43,320 nucleotides of DNA from an uncultured Lachnospiraceae bacterium (GCA_902489645.1 CABUAW010000016.1:1-43320), one strand, 5' to 3'. Positions 1 to 7,430 are shown, counted from the first letter of the stretch. Numbers and translations: made by a program. Notes: generated by a model from the letters alone, not told the origin.

Positions 1-185
1 AGCAGCTCAATAAAAGCTCCCCGTGTACCGGAACCATCTTCTCTGGAAATAACAGTAATTTCTCCAAAAGCCCCTCCGGCTTTCGCTGTCTCTGCTGTTG
101 TCCTTCCTTCATTTGTACTGCAGCCCGTAAAAATAAGTGTTCCTGCCATCAATACGGCTCCAGTCATTAATAAACCTTTTTTCAT
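1..185 (-). CDS. pstS: PstS-like phosphate-binding lipoprotein, N-terminal part only
   Basis: Only the first 61 codons are present; the gene runs off the left edge. The start ATG follows an AAGGAG ribosome site. Residues 1-21 are a lipoprotein signal peptide with the lipobox residues FTGC, so the mature protein would be lipid-anchored at a cysteine outside the membrane. After a Ser/Thr/Ala-rich linker comes ITVISREDGSGTRGAF, the phosphate-contacting start of PstS-type proteins, which capture phosphate for the PstCAB transporter. The rest of the operon would lie outside the window. Another periplasmic-binding protein of the same fold is possible but the motif is characteristic. Confidence 0.85.
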   Translation of the reverse strand, partial: MKKGLLMTGAVLMAGTLIFTGCSTNEGRTTAETAKAGGAFGEITVISREDGSGTRGAFIEL

Positions 186-228
186 CTCTTTAATCTCCTT
201 AGTTTAAAAATGTTGTTTACGCATTAAA

Positions 229-282
229 TGTTAAACGGCCAATGTAAAATCTGTAAGACGCGCTCTGTAAATTTTGTGTAAA
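229..282 (-). promoter_or_regulatory. Cluster of TTTACA-like hexamers upstream of pstS (possible PhoP box)
   Basis: Reading the minus strand towards pstS, TTTACA (282-277), TTTACA (271-266), CTTACA (257-252), TTTACA (248-243) and TTAACA (234-229) follow one another. The first pair has the 11-bp period expected for PhoP half-sites (TTAACA-like in Firmicutes); the others are 9-14 bp apart. Position in front of a phosphate-binding gene supports a Pho-type site; spacing is imperfect. Confidence 0.4.
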
Positions 283-362
283 ATATTTTTCTTTGTTTTA
301 CAGATTTTTTTCATTGTTATTTCGCAATTTTTCCTAATGCAAAAGAATATCTTCCATGTTTA

Positions 363-392
363 TTGACAGCTTTTTGCACGTCTGACTAAAAT
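363..392 (+). promoter_or_regulatory. Sigma-A promoter of first XRE gene
   Basis: TTGACA (363-368), 18-bp spacer, TAAAAT (387-392). The -10 box lies only about 10 bases before the ribosome site, giving a very short leader. The same arrangement is repeated in front of the second XRE gene. Confidence 0.65.
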
Positions 393-415
393 GAGGTTCA
401 AAAGGAGGCGCGTCT

Positions 416-748
416 ATGAAGAATCCGCTGATTGCTGAACGGCTGAAATTCTATCGAAAAAAGAATAATCTGTCTGTGGAACAAGTGTCCGAATTACTTT
501 CAGATACTCAGTCGGTCGCTGCCAAAACAATTTACGGATGGGAAAGCGGACATGCTCAGCCAGACGCCGATACCTTACTGCGCCTTTGCCGTATTTATCG
601 CATTGATAACGTCCTGGAAAGCTTCGACTACAAAAAGCCCGCAAAAACGATGTTCAAACTTTCTGCTCAGGAGAAAAATCTTATCGAGGAATACAGAAAA
701 CATCCGGATATGCAAAAGGCCATTCAGAAGCTGCTGGATATGGAATAG
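416..748 (+). CDS. XRE-family regulator, tandem copy 1
   Basis: 110-residue DNA-binding protein with an N-terminal Cro/C1-type helix-turn-helix (residues about 6-65; LSVEQVSELL as the first helix of the motif and TIYGWESGHAQPDADTLLRL as the recognition helix and turn). The C-terminal tail (LSAQEKNLIEEYRKHPDMQ) is a helix with a Y-R-x-x-P-x-M-Q pattern often found at the end of small clostridial XRE proteins. The start follows AAAAGGAGG. It has its own promoter and a close paralog about 140 bp downstream. Target unknown; autoregulation is likely but not shown. Confidence 0.85.
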   Translation: MKNPLIAERLKFYRKKNNLSVEQVSELLSDTQSVAAKTIYGWESGHAQPDADTLLRLCRIYRIDNVLESFDYKKPAKTMFKLSAQEKNLIEEYRKHPDMQKAIQKLLDME

Positions 749-833
749 ACGGCGCTCAGTAATCTCTTAAAAAAAGAATTTTTGTTTTAATTTACATCAT
801 TTTCCTTTTTATACAAGAATAATTTACGATTCG

Positions 834-863
834 TTGACATACTTCTGTATGGATAGCTAAAAT
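834..863 (+). promoter_or_regulatory. Sigma-A promoter of second XRE gene
   Basis: TTGACA (834-839), 18-bp spacer, TAAAAT (858-863), followed by a leader nearly the same as that of the first copy. The promoter was therefore duplicated together with the gene. An apparent upstream ATG at 862 lies in the -10 box and cannot be the start. Confidence 0.65.
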
Positions 864-885
864 GAGCTTCAAAAGGAGAATGGCC

Positions 886-1227
886 ATGAAGAATCCGCTG
901 ATTGCTGAACGATTGAAATTCTATCGAAAAAAGAATAATCTGACCATACCGCAGGTGTCTGAATTGTTGTCAGATACCCAACCGGTCGCAGTAAAAACAA
1001 TCTATGGTTGGGAAAGTGGACACACGCAGCCGGATGCCGACACTCTAATGCGGCTTTGCTGCATTTATCACATCGATAATATTCTTGAAATCTTCGGATA
1101 CAAAACTTCAAAAAAATCTGTGTTTAATTTGACATCTCAGGAGAAAAATCTTATCGAAGAATATCGAAAACATCCGGATATGCAAAAGGCCGTTCAACGG
1201 CTTTTAGAAATTGAAAAAGAATCCTGA
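886..1227 (+). CDS. XRE-family regulator, tandem copy 2
   Basis: 113-residue paralog of the preceding gene, sharing its first 16 residues exactly, the same TIYGWESGH recognition segment and the same C-terminal EYRKHPDMQKA tail. Differences cluster in the helix before the turn (LTIPQVSELL) and in the hinge after residue 65, which may change binding or partner specificity. ATG at 886 is chosen because it sits 7 bases after AAAGGAG; two ATGs further upstream (862, 880) overlap the promoter or the ribosome site. A strong terminator follows. Recent tandem duplication is the simplest explanation for the pair. Confidence 0.83.
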   Translation: MKNPLIAERLKFYRKKNNLTIPQVSELLSDTQPVAVKTIYGWESGHTQPDADTLMRLCCIYHIDNILEIFGYKTSKKSVFNLTSQEKNLIEEYRKHPDMQKAVQRLLEIEKES

Positions 1228-1237
1228 ATATAAAGCC

Positions 1238-1275
1238 GCCCGAAAAGACAGATAAACCTTTTCGGGCATTTTTTT
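1238..1275 (+). terminator. Intrinsic terminator after XRE pair
   Basis: Ten-base-pair stem GCCCGAAAAG / CTTTTCGGGC (1238-1247 with 1258-1267) and 10-base loop, followed by A and seven Ts. Confidence 0.9.
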
Positions 1276-1298
1276 GACATTTTTGAACTGTTTTTATT

Positions 1299-1327
1299 TT
1301 GAAAATTTTTTCTATGTACAGTATACT
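1299..1327 (+). promoter_or_regulatory. Sigma-A promoter of trmO
   Basis: TTGAAA (1299-1304), 17-bp spacer, TATACT (1322-1327); the ribosome site GGAGGT begins 8 bases downstream, so the leader is very short. Confidence 0.55.
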
Positions 1328-1347
1328 TAGAGCTGGAGGTGCCTTTT

Positions 1348-2040
1348 ATGCAAACGACATATATCTTAAAACCTATCGCGCATATTCGTAATGATTTTCC
1401 TGATAAATTCGGTATTCCACGTCAAAGCGGACTCGTTGACGCCCTGAAAGCCGAGATTATTTTTGAACCGGAATATCGAAACCCTGAGGCCCTTCGCGGG
1501 CTGGAAGATTATTCCCATATTTGGCTGATTTGGGGATTTTCCAAAAATATCCGTGATAACTGGTCGCCCACCGTGCGTCCGCCGCGTCTTGGCGGCAATA
1601 CCCGCATGGGCGTCTTTGCCACCCGCTCGCCCTTCCGCCCAAATCCCATCGGCCTTTCTCCGGTACGTCTGGATAAGGTGGAACTTCATTCTGAACACGG
1701 TCCGGTGCTTCATATCTCCGGTGCAGATTTGATGGACGGTACTCCCATTTTCGATATCAAACCTTATCTTCCCTATGTGGACAGCCACCCGGAAGCCTCC
1801 GAGGGTTTCGGTGGGCCCCTGAAAAACTATACCCTCGACGTTAATTGTCCACCGCAGCTTCTGGAACAGGTGCCGAAGACCAAACGGGAAGCCCTTCTGG
1901 CTCTGCTGTCCCAGGACCCACGACCTTCCTACCAGAATAACCCGGAACGCATTTATGGCCTGCGTTTTGCCGGAATGGAAATCAAATTCCAGGTAGAGAA
2001 TAAAATATTACATGTCGTTTCAATACAACGTGAAATATAA
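1348..2040 (+). CDS. trmO: tRNA m6t6A37 methyltransferase TrmO (TsaA/YaeB family)
   Basis: 230-residue protein of the TsaA/TrmO family, which uses S-adenosylmethionine to methylate N6-threonylcarbamoyladenosine at position 37 of tRNAs reading ACN codons. Diagnostic segments are IAHIRNDF at the N terminus, FGIPRQ, LRGLEDYSHIWLI, the RPPRLGG and GVFATRSPFRPNPIG block that forms the SAM site, and GADLMDGTPIFDIKPYLP. A C-terminal extension after residue 150 matches the usual bacterial length. ATG at 1348 is chosen over a GTG nine bases upstream because GGAGGT sits 7 bases before it. It is monocistronic with its own promoter. Confidence 0.92.
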   Translation: MQTTYILKPIAHIRNDFPDKFGIPRQSGLVDALKAEIIFEPEYRNPEALRGLEDYSHIWLIWGFSKNIRDNWSPTVRPPRLGGNTRMGVFATRSPFRPNPIGLSPVRLDKVELHSEHGPVLHISGADLMDGTPIFDIKPYLPYVDSHPEASEGFGGPLKNYTLDVNCPPQLLEQVPKTKREALLALLSQDPRPSYQNNPERIYGLRFAGMEIKFQVENKILHVVSIQREI

Positions 2041-2048
2041 TATTTTCA

Positions 2049-2100
2049 TCCCGGCAGCGGCCGGGCTCCGCAACGCAGATATGCTTTCACCTTCTCCCCG
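2049..2100 (-). repeat. 52-bp imperfect copy of the subtilase 3' end
   Basis: This segment matches 2453-2504, inside the 3' end of the downstream-labelled subtilase gene, at 46 of 52 positions. Translated on the minus strand it reads GEKVKAYLRCGARPLPG against GEKVKAYLRRGARPLPG in the intact protein. Flanking sequence does not match. It is best read as the last trace of a second, lost copy of the subtilase gene, with an AlbA_2 remnant between the two. Confidence 0.75.
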
Positions 2101-2180
2101 CATGTTGCTGTCAAATAAGGACTAAAAATTTTTAACCCAAAATACTGTAAAGCTTTAACTCTTTATAGCATTTCAAAAAA

Positions 2181-2395
2181 TTACGTTAAAATCTTGTAAT
2201 AACCCCCACTTTCTGCAATTCCGCCATCATCCAGTATACCAAGGAAACAAATCTCTACCAAAGCGGTTCAAAAATGAACACACTGTTTCATAGATATCGT
2301 TTTCAATACCATTTCCGCAACGTTTAAACTCTACAGCAATAGTCTCGCCAATTTTTAATATGGACTCTATAGCTGTTGTATTTCTACCCCGGCAG
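2181..2395 (-). pseudogene. Remnant of an AlbA_2 (Schlafen-type) ATP-binding protein
   Basis: On the minus strand, directly after the subtilase stop, one frame reads ESILKIGETIAVEFKRC and then GNGIENDIYETVCSFLNRFG, the start of the AlbA_2 / AAA_4 domain (Schlafen-like proteins in which GxxxEFK leads into an ATP-binding core). After the Leu-Phe near 2243 the frame breaks; shifting by one base gives LGILDDGGIAESGGYYKILT and a stop at 2181, where the family normally has FLGVDDxG. Only about 70 of the usual 400 or more residues remain, so the gene is dead. Confidence 0.7.
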
Positions 2396-4072
2396 ACTAT
2401 CCCGCACACACAATGTCCCCCACCCAATCAAAGGATTGGGATATTCGGTGATTCCCGGCAGCGGCCTTGCCCCGCGCCGCAGGTATGCTTTCACCTTCTC
2501 CCCGTAAAGAAAGGGGTCATTGCCATCTACAATACCATACTGCATAAGAAGGGCACTGCTCCCGGTCACAAAAGGCGCCGCAAAGGAGGTGCCGTCTACG
2601 GTGACATATTGATTATCCGGAGCTGCCGTCCGAATTCCCACGCCGGGGGCCGCCAAATCTGGTTTGCCAATACCATTAATATTGTTCCCTCTCCCGGAAA
2701 AATCTGCATAAACATTCCTTATACTGTCATAAGCGCCTACGGAAACAGCCCGTAAAGCGGTCGAAGGAATCGTCAGTGTATGGTTCGGTGACGGGTAAAG
2801 AAATCGGGTGCCGCTGTTTAATATGGTATGAGTGGGCATCCAGAAATTAACCCGTCCATCGGCAATGCGTTCCGGTATGAGACGAAAACGCCACTGTCCG
2901 CTGTCCAGGTAGTTTTGCTTTGGAATAAAGTCAACAAAGATTTCCTGATATAAACTGAAGGGACTCGGTTCTCCATAATAAATTAAAATTTCGGTCTGAC
3001 CCAATGTAAATCGCTGAGGCCCCAGCACCGATTGAAAATAGCCAACTCGCTGTCCTTCCGGGCTGATTAATTCTAACAATATATCATCCACATAAGACTT
3101 CCATATTTGAATATTTAAAGAGGTTTCATAGGATTGAATGAGAAACGGAACCTCGGTATCACTTCCCATTTGGAGAATTTCTTCGGTATGTCCTGCCACA
3201 TTTCCTTCATTTCCTGTACCTATCACCATGACACTTTTTCCAAAATTTGACATATCATCCAGATAAGTTTCTAAGAGGCTATTGCCCGCATGGGAACCAT
3301 AGGTATTTCCAAAGCTTAAATTAATGGCTACCGGACGGCCAATTTCCACGGCCTTCTCGACAACATAATTGACAGCCTGCATAAGCTCTGTCGTTCTCGG
3401 AAAAGATTCCGCCCGCGGCTGCCCCAGGCGCACTACAAGTAATTCACTGTCATAGGCCACGCCCGAATTGCCTGCGGCAATGGCCGCCACTGCCGTTCCG
3501 TGTCCCGTCGTATCCACTGTGACGGCCGCACCGCCCTCATTCAATGACCGATTCAAATCCTCCCGTGTAAATTCTCTGCCAATCTGATAGCCCTCCGGCG
3601 GAGTTCCAACCCCCATCTGGTCCCACAAATACAAAATTCTGGACGAACCGTCCGGATTCAAGAACTCCCGATGACGATAATCAATGCCGGAATCAATAAC
3701 CGCCACCAAAACTCCCCGGCCTGTCAGCCCCAACGGCGGAACCTGTACTAATGAAATACAGGATGCCCTTTTCCCCTGAGTCACCTGAAAATACAGGCGT
3801 TTCGGCTTTTCGATGTATTCAACTTCGGGCCAATTGGATACGGCTTCCACCAAATTTTCCGGTACGGTGATTATGGCATACTCATTATACAGTTCAACAA
3901 TATGAACCGTATCATCGGCATATTTTCCCAGTTCTCCCGTATATTTTACAATCAAATCCCATGTTTTTGTTTCCTCTGAATACCCCACATTTAAAATATA
4001 TGACTTTTCCCGTTCTTCCGGCGTCGCTGAAAGGGCAAGATTCAATAGATTTTCTATTTTTTGATTTTCCAC
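2384..4072 (-). CDS. Subtilisin-like serine peptidase (S8 family, Csp-like)
   Basis: 562-residue S8 peptidase. The catalytic triad is complete: Asp in AVIDSGIDYRHREFL, His in TTGHGTAVAAIAAG and Ser near the C terminus in DGTSFAAPFVTG. Between His and Ser there is a long insertion of beta-rich sequence (roughly residues 290-420), and there is no secretion signal. This layout is that of the clostridial Csp germination proteases, which cleave pro-SleC during spore germination, and of related cytosolic or spore-associated subtilases. The N-terminal 90 residues could be a propeptide. Start is GTG at 4072 after GGGAG. The single gene cannot tell CspB from its many paralogs in Lachnospiraceae. Confidence 0.85.
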   Translation of the reverse strand: MENQKIENLLNLALSATPEEREKSYILNVGYSEETKTWDLIVKYTGELGKYADDTVHIVELYNEYAIITVPENLVEAVSNWPEVEYIEKPKRLYFQVTQGKRASCISLVQVPPLGLTGRGVLVAVIDSGIDYRHREFLNPDGSSRILYLWDQMGVGTPPEGYQIGREFTREDLNRSLNEGGAAVTVDTTGHGTAVAAIAAGNSGVAYDSELLVVRLGQPRAESFPRTTELMQAVNYVVEKAVEIGRPVAINLSFGNTYGSHAGNSLLETYLDDMSNFGKSVMVIGTGNEGNVAGHTEEILQMGSDTEVPFLIQSYETSLNIQIWKSYVDDILLELISPEGQRVGYFQSVLGPQRFTLGQTEILIYYGEPSPFSLYQEIFVDFIPKQNYLDSGQWRFRLIPERIADGRVNFWMPTHTILNSGTRFLYPSPNHTLTIPSTALRAVSVGAYDSIRNVYADFSGRGNNINGIGKPDLAAPGVGIRTAAPDNQYVTVDGTSFAAPFVTGSSALLMQYGIVDGNDPFLYGEKVKAYLRRGARPLPGITEYPNPLIGWGTLCVRDSLPG

Positions 4073-4133
4073 GAAACGCTCCCGGCATTTTTTACATATC
4101 TATTCAGATTTTCTCATTTCCATGTGCTTTTTC

Positions 4134-4162
4134 TTTACAAGACACCAAAAAAGCTCTATGAT
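4134..4162 (+). promoter_or_regulatory. Sigma-A promoter for small membrane protein
   Basis: TTTACA (4134-4139), 17-bp spacer, TATGAT (4157-4162), about 40 bases before the start codon. Confidence 0.55.
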
Positions 4163-4201
4163 ATTTATATTAATTATCTTACGAAAAGGAGCGCACCTGC
4201 T

Positions 4202-4390
4202 ATGAAACGTATACTGGCCATCATCGGCATTATTCTTCTTGCCGGACTATATTTATCTACTCTGATTTTTGCATTAATTGATTCGCCGCTGGCTTTTACT
4301 CTGTTCAAAGCCTCCGTACTGCTGACCATCGCCGTTCCATGCCTGCTCTATGCCATGATTCTTGTTTACAAATATTTAAATAAAAAATAG
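4202..4390 (+). CDS. Small two-helix membrane protein, function unknown
   Basis: 62 residues, almost all membrane: helix 1 about residues 4-24 (ILAIIGIILLAGLYLSTLIF), a short polar turn with Asp-Ser-Pro, helix 2 about 34-56, and a positively charged tail KYLNKK. ATG at 4202 follows AAAAGGAG; a longer reading from 4061 lacks a ribosome site and overlaps the divergent subtilase start. It has its own promoter. I do not recognise a named family; short proteins of this type are common in clostridia. Confidence 0.7.
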   Translation: MKRILAIIGIILLAGLYLSTLIFALIDSPLAFTLFKASVLLTIAVPCLLYAMILVYKYLNKK

Positions 4391-4480
4391 TTAAGAAAAA
4401 ATAAATAAACTATAAATTCATAAATTTGAAACTTTAGAATTCTTTAATTTTGAGGACAAATTTTGGACACATTTTCTTAC

Positions 4481-4652
4481 TATAATAAAACCATAGTAAT
4501 TAATCATTACTATAAAGTGATTTGATTTTTTCATAACATCTGCCTGGCAGATTGCCAACTGCCAGGCCCCCTCGCCTTCCCCTATATATTCATATATAGT
4601 TACAAATAATAAACTCATAAAAAAATCGATATTCAAAAGTATCGATTTTTTT
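4481..4652 (+). ncRNA. Candidate C-rich small RNA (low confidence)
   Basis: This 388-base gap without a convincing gene holds a TATAAT (4481-4486, no good -35), an inverted repeat ATAGTAAT/ATTACTAT (4493-4513), a perfect 9-bp hairpin GCCTGGCAG/CTGCCAGGC (4542-4567), then an unpaired C-rich run (about 4567-4582, CCCCCTCGCCTTCCCC) and a perfect 13-bp terminator hairpin with seven Ts. Hairpin, C-rich single strand and terminator are the layout of anti-Shine-Dalgarno small RNAs such as RoxS/RsaE. It could equally be just the trailer of the small membrane protein gene. Confidence 0.3.
4619..4652. terminator. Bidirectional intrinsic terminator
   Basis: Perfect 13-bp stem (4619-4631 with 4640-4652) with runs of seven A and seven T at its ends, so it can act on both strands: for the small membrane protein or small RNA on plus, and for spoIIID on minus. 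Confidence 0.85.
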
Positions 4653-4779
4653 ATATGTTTGAACTGGAAGATTTTTACAATTTCAATTAAGAAATTATTT
4701 TTTTCATTAATTCTCACAAAAGAGCAGGTATATATTTCTATATACTCTGCTCCCTTTTTAGACATTATTTCCACATTTT

Positions 4780-5046
4780 TCACAAACACTTTTCATCCCG
4801 GATATGCCTGTATTTCTCCCGTGTCGCCATGCCGCCCCGAATATGACGTTCCGATTTATTGACATCCAGAACCAGCCGGGCCTGTCTGGCCAACACCGGA
4901 TTAATGGTTAAAAGCCGCTCCGTAACGTCCTTATGTACCGTCGATTTACTGATTCCAAACTGTCTGGCTGTCTGCCGCACCGTGGCATTATGTTCTATAA
5001 TGTAAGTTGCAATCTCAATCGCCCGCTCTTCAATATAATCTTTCAA
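4780..5046 (-). CDS. spoIIID: Stage III sporulation transcriptional regulator SpoIIID
   Basis: 88-residue DNA-binding regulator of mother-cell gene expression. It matches SpoIIID along its whole length: MKDYIEERAIEIATYIIEHN, the helix-turn-helix ATVRQTARQFGISKSTVHKD, and the basic C-terminal motif NKSERHIRGGMATREKY. SpoIIID acts between sigma-E and sigma-K, repressing some early genes and activating sigK. The start is TTG at 5046 after a G-rich GGGGG site; no in-frame ATG fits the family start. A sigma-E-like promoter lies just upstream. Its presence marks the organism as a spore former. Confidence 0.96.
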   Translation of the reverse strand: MKDYIEERAIEIATYIIEHNATVRQTARQFGISKSTVHKDVTERLLTINPVLARQARLVLDVNKSERHIRGGMATREKYRHIRDEKCL

Positions 5047-5074
5047 GGGAACCCCCGGAAATATCTGTTTTTAC

Positions 5075-5104
5075 AGTGTATGCCGGGAATTAAAAAGGTA
5101 TGAA
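5075..5104 (-). promoter_or_regulatory. Sigma-E-type promoter of spoIIID
   Basis: On the minus strand TTCATACC (5104-5097), a 14-bp spacer, then CATACACT (5082-5075). This fits the sigma-E consensus (KMATATT, 14-15 bp, CATACANT) in the -10 fully and in the KMATA core of the -35. spoIIID is a known member of the sigma-E regulon. Confidence 0.7.
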
Positions 5105-5165
5105 CAGAAGGTCAAACATGATACCGGTAATTTTACACAAATCGTAATAATTTCGAAAATAAAAT

Positions 5166-5768
5166 TTATTCCACCCGGACGCATCGGACAGCGCACCTTG
5201 TCTGTCCGTCAAGGTTACAGGTAAAAAGTGTCATATCCCATTCTTCTTTTGTACTGTCAATCATATCTTCAATATCCGTGGGCTGAATGGTTTCCCGGTT
5301 ACTCACCTGATAATGATATACCTTCCCGTCAACAGCCGTAAAATATATATCGGCGCCCACGTCTATCCCTTTAATCGGGCCAAAATGTCCGGTATAATTA
5401 TGGGCGCATATGACCATATCATCCGCATAATAGGAACCGGTATAACGGCATGGACTGACTTTCAGCCGTTCATAATCCCAATCCTGCATCACAGGCAGAC
5501 GAAGTCCAAGGCTCGGTATGTCCAACGTCCCGATATAGAGCCAGCCGTCAATCTCTTCCGCCGGCATCTCCTTATCCGGCGCATCATATCCGGGAATTCC
5601 CGGCTTTTCTTCCGCCGTCACGGCTTCCAATTTCTCCAGGATTTTATCACTGGCCTTTTTTGCCCGGTTTCCGTCCCACATATTATATAAAACGAGAATA
5701 AGAGCTGCCGCTATCAGCAACAGCCCTGTCATCATTGGCAATAAGCCTCTTCTTTTATTCATAACCAT
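5166..5768 (-). CDS. Second sortase of the pilus operon
   Basis: 200-residue transpeptidase with an N-terminal membrane anchor (residues about 7-26). The sortase triad is visible: His in VICAHNY, Cys in TLFTCN and Arg in TRCAVRCV close to the C terminus. It lacks the second membrane helix and lid of class C enzymes, so it is not the polymerising sortase; it resembles small class B/D-like sortases and may attach finished fibres to the wall or handle the small pilin. Start ATG 5768 lies 6 bases after GAGAGG; it overlaps the end of the small pilin gene by 14 bases, indicating coupled translation. It is the last gene of the operon. Confidence 0.82.
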   Translation of the reverse strand: MVMNKRRGLLPMMTGLLLIAAALILVLYNMWDGNRAKKASDKILEKLEAVTAEEKPGIPGYDAPDKEMPAEEIDGWLYIGTLDIPSLGLRLPVMQDWDYERLKVSPCRYTGSYYADDMVICAHNYTGHFGPIKGIDVGADIYFTAVDGKVYHYQVSNRETIQPTDIEDMIDSTKEEWDMTLFTCNLDGQTRCAVRCVRVE

Positions 5769-6474
5769 TATTTTCCTCTCCAAAACGACGTTCCCGATAC
5801 CATCCAAATATGACGAACAAGATTCCCACGATGGCCAGAATTGGCACAGGCCACCAGAGCTGCCCCGTCTGAGGAAGCTTTCCTGTCGGAATATTTGGCT
5901 TCGGTGTCCCGGATGCCGTTTTATCCGCCGTTCCCTGCTTCGGGTTCGCCGTAACATCATACATATAACTTCCGTTTAAATATCTCGGCACAGTAATTAA
6001 AAAGCTGTTCATCGGCGCATACCCTTCGGCCGCCGACGTATTGACAATAAGATAAATCCCAAGTTCAAGGTCCGGCCAGGAGGCCTGTCCATTTTTATCT
6101 ACCGTCACCGCCTCACCTGAAATCTTTTTACTGTCGGCGTAAGTCTCTAACACGGAGGCGAGTTCCCTGGCTCCCGAATCCGATTCGCTTATCCCGTCAA
6201 GGTCCACGCCGCTCCCCTCAAAACTTTCCGTAAGCTGAAAAATATTATTTCCATTGGACTGAACGGCCGAAGCCACCTTATAGAGTGTCACCGTGCCGCC
6301 GGGAATAGCTTCTCCCATATCTGCCGAGAGAATCTCCACAGTAATGGAACCCTTTTTATTATAATCCGGAGATAGAGATTCGGTCGCCGTCTCCTCCGCA
6401 AAAACAGCGGCATTTATGGCAAATACCATGCACAGAGCTATGAAAACACTAACGATTCTTTTCAATTTTTCCAC
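5755..6474 (-). CDS. Small LPQTG pilin (minor or base subunit)
   Basis: 239-residue secreted protein: signal peptide to about residue 27 (VFAEE cleavage region), one or two beta-rich pilin domains (GSITVEIL, GGTVTLYKVA, DLELGIYLIV), a possible pilin-type Lys segment YDVTANPK near residue 175, and a sorting signal LPQTG at about 200-204 followed by a hydrophobic stretch and RERR. Such small subunits usually form the wall-linked base or decorate the shaft. The start is GTG at 6474, which has GGAGGGGA upstream; the ATG at 6489 lies inside that ribosome site. It overlaps the class C sortase gene by 26 bases. Confidence 0.82.
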   Translation of the reverse strand: MEKLKRIVSVFIALCMVFAINAAVFAEETATESLSPDYNKKGSITVEILSADMGEAIPGGTVTLYKVASAVQSNGNNIFQLTESFEGSGVDLDGISESDSGARELASVLETYADSKKISGEAVTVDKNGQASWPDLELGIYLIVNTSAAEGYAPMNSFLITVPRYLNGSYMYDVTANPKQGTADKTASGTPKPNIPTGKLPQTGQLWWPVPILAIVGILFVIFGWYRERRFGEENNGYE

Positions 6475-7315
6475 TCTTCTCCCCTCCATTTTTTCCGCCT
6501 CTCTTTCGAGTCGATATAAGCATTAAAATCAATAACAAAATCAGTATAGGAATAGCCACAAAAGGCGCAATATACATCGGTTCAATCTGCAGTGCGTCGG
6601 CAATCACATTTGCCTCGCCGCTCGGATTGTCTATCCGATGTCCCCGGACAAGCAGCCGATGGGTATTGATACCGTAAGGTGTACAGGTCACCAGAGTACA
6701 GTAGTCTTCGCCTTTTTCCAGCGTAATCGCTGTCAAATCGTCCGGATTAACCACTCGAATTTGGTCCACTTCGTAAGTCAATGTCATATCCAGAACATTC
6801 ATCGTAAAAGTATCTCCCACAACAAGCTTGTCCAGATTGGTAAATAGCTTTGCCGACGGTAGTCCTCTATGACCGGAAAGCACACAATGACTGGTTTCTC
6901 CGCCAATTGGAAGGCTCGTTCCACTTATATGTCCAACACCTGTTCGCAGCACCTCTTCACTGGTGCCATGATAAATAACCAACTTTTCATTGATTTTCGG
7001 AATTTCAATATATCCTATAGCCAACGATTCATCTATTTTTAATTCATTATTGTATTCTTCCGTTTCCTTATCAGACATTGTCCATTTAAAACCATTTTGA
7101 GCAATATCCTGGTTATATTCTTCTGCAGCCTCCCGAATTTCCTTATAACGGTCTGTATCCATATTTATAACATTTTTCGCATAAGAAGAAATCGCATTAC
7201 GCTGCAGCCATGAATTATAATAATCTGCCACAGTTGGATAGGCTATCAAACCAACACCGATTAAAAGAAACAAGAACAGCAACAATGTAGATGCATGTTT
7301 TTTTATCCATTTCAT
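6449..7315 (-). CDS. srtC: Class C (pilin-polymerising) sortase
   Basis: 288 residues with an N-terminal membrane helix (about 9-28), a long helical N-terminal region with the lid, the catalytic His in LSGHRGLPSAKLFTNLDKL, the Cys-Arg block TLVTCTPYGINTHRLLVRG, and a second membrane helix near the C terminus (about 250-270). All are hallmarks of class C sortases, which join pilin subunits through isopeptide bonds between the LPxTG threonine and a pilin lysine. It follows the major pilin gene, separated by a stem-loop. A basic tail (KRGGKNGG...) ends the protein. Confidence 0.95.
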   Translation of the reverse strand: MKWIKKHASTLLLFLFLLIGVGLIAYPTVADYYNSWLQRNAISSYAKNVINMDTDRYKEIREAAEEYNQDIAQNGFKWTMSDKETEEYNNELKIDESLAIGYIEIPKINEKLVIYHGTSEEVLRTGVGHISGTSLPIGGETSHCVLSGHRGLPSAKLFTNLDKLVVGDTFTMNVLDMTLTYEVDQIRVVNPDDLTAITLEKGEDYCTLVTCTPYGINTHRLLVRGHRIDNPSGEANVIADALQIEPMYIAPFVAIPILILLLILMLISTRKRGGKNGGEKSGKIEKNR

Positions 7316-7430
7316 ATATTCATAACTCCCAATGAGAAAACACTCTCCGTTGTTTTAAAAAATACCTCTAAATATTCTTCTGCTAAACAAACAACACTCA
7401 CAGATATTTTCTAAAACACATTCTTTTAGC

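Noticed and set aside
4418..4789. 123-codon minus-strand reading frame after spoIIID
   Set aside because: No ribosome site, overlaps the strong hairpins and the spoIIID end, and the translation shows no domain pattern; composition is that of AT-rich chance sequence.
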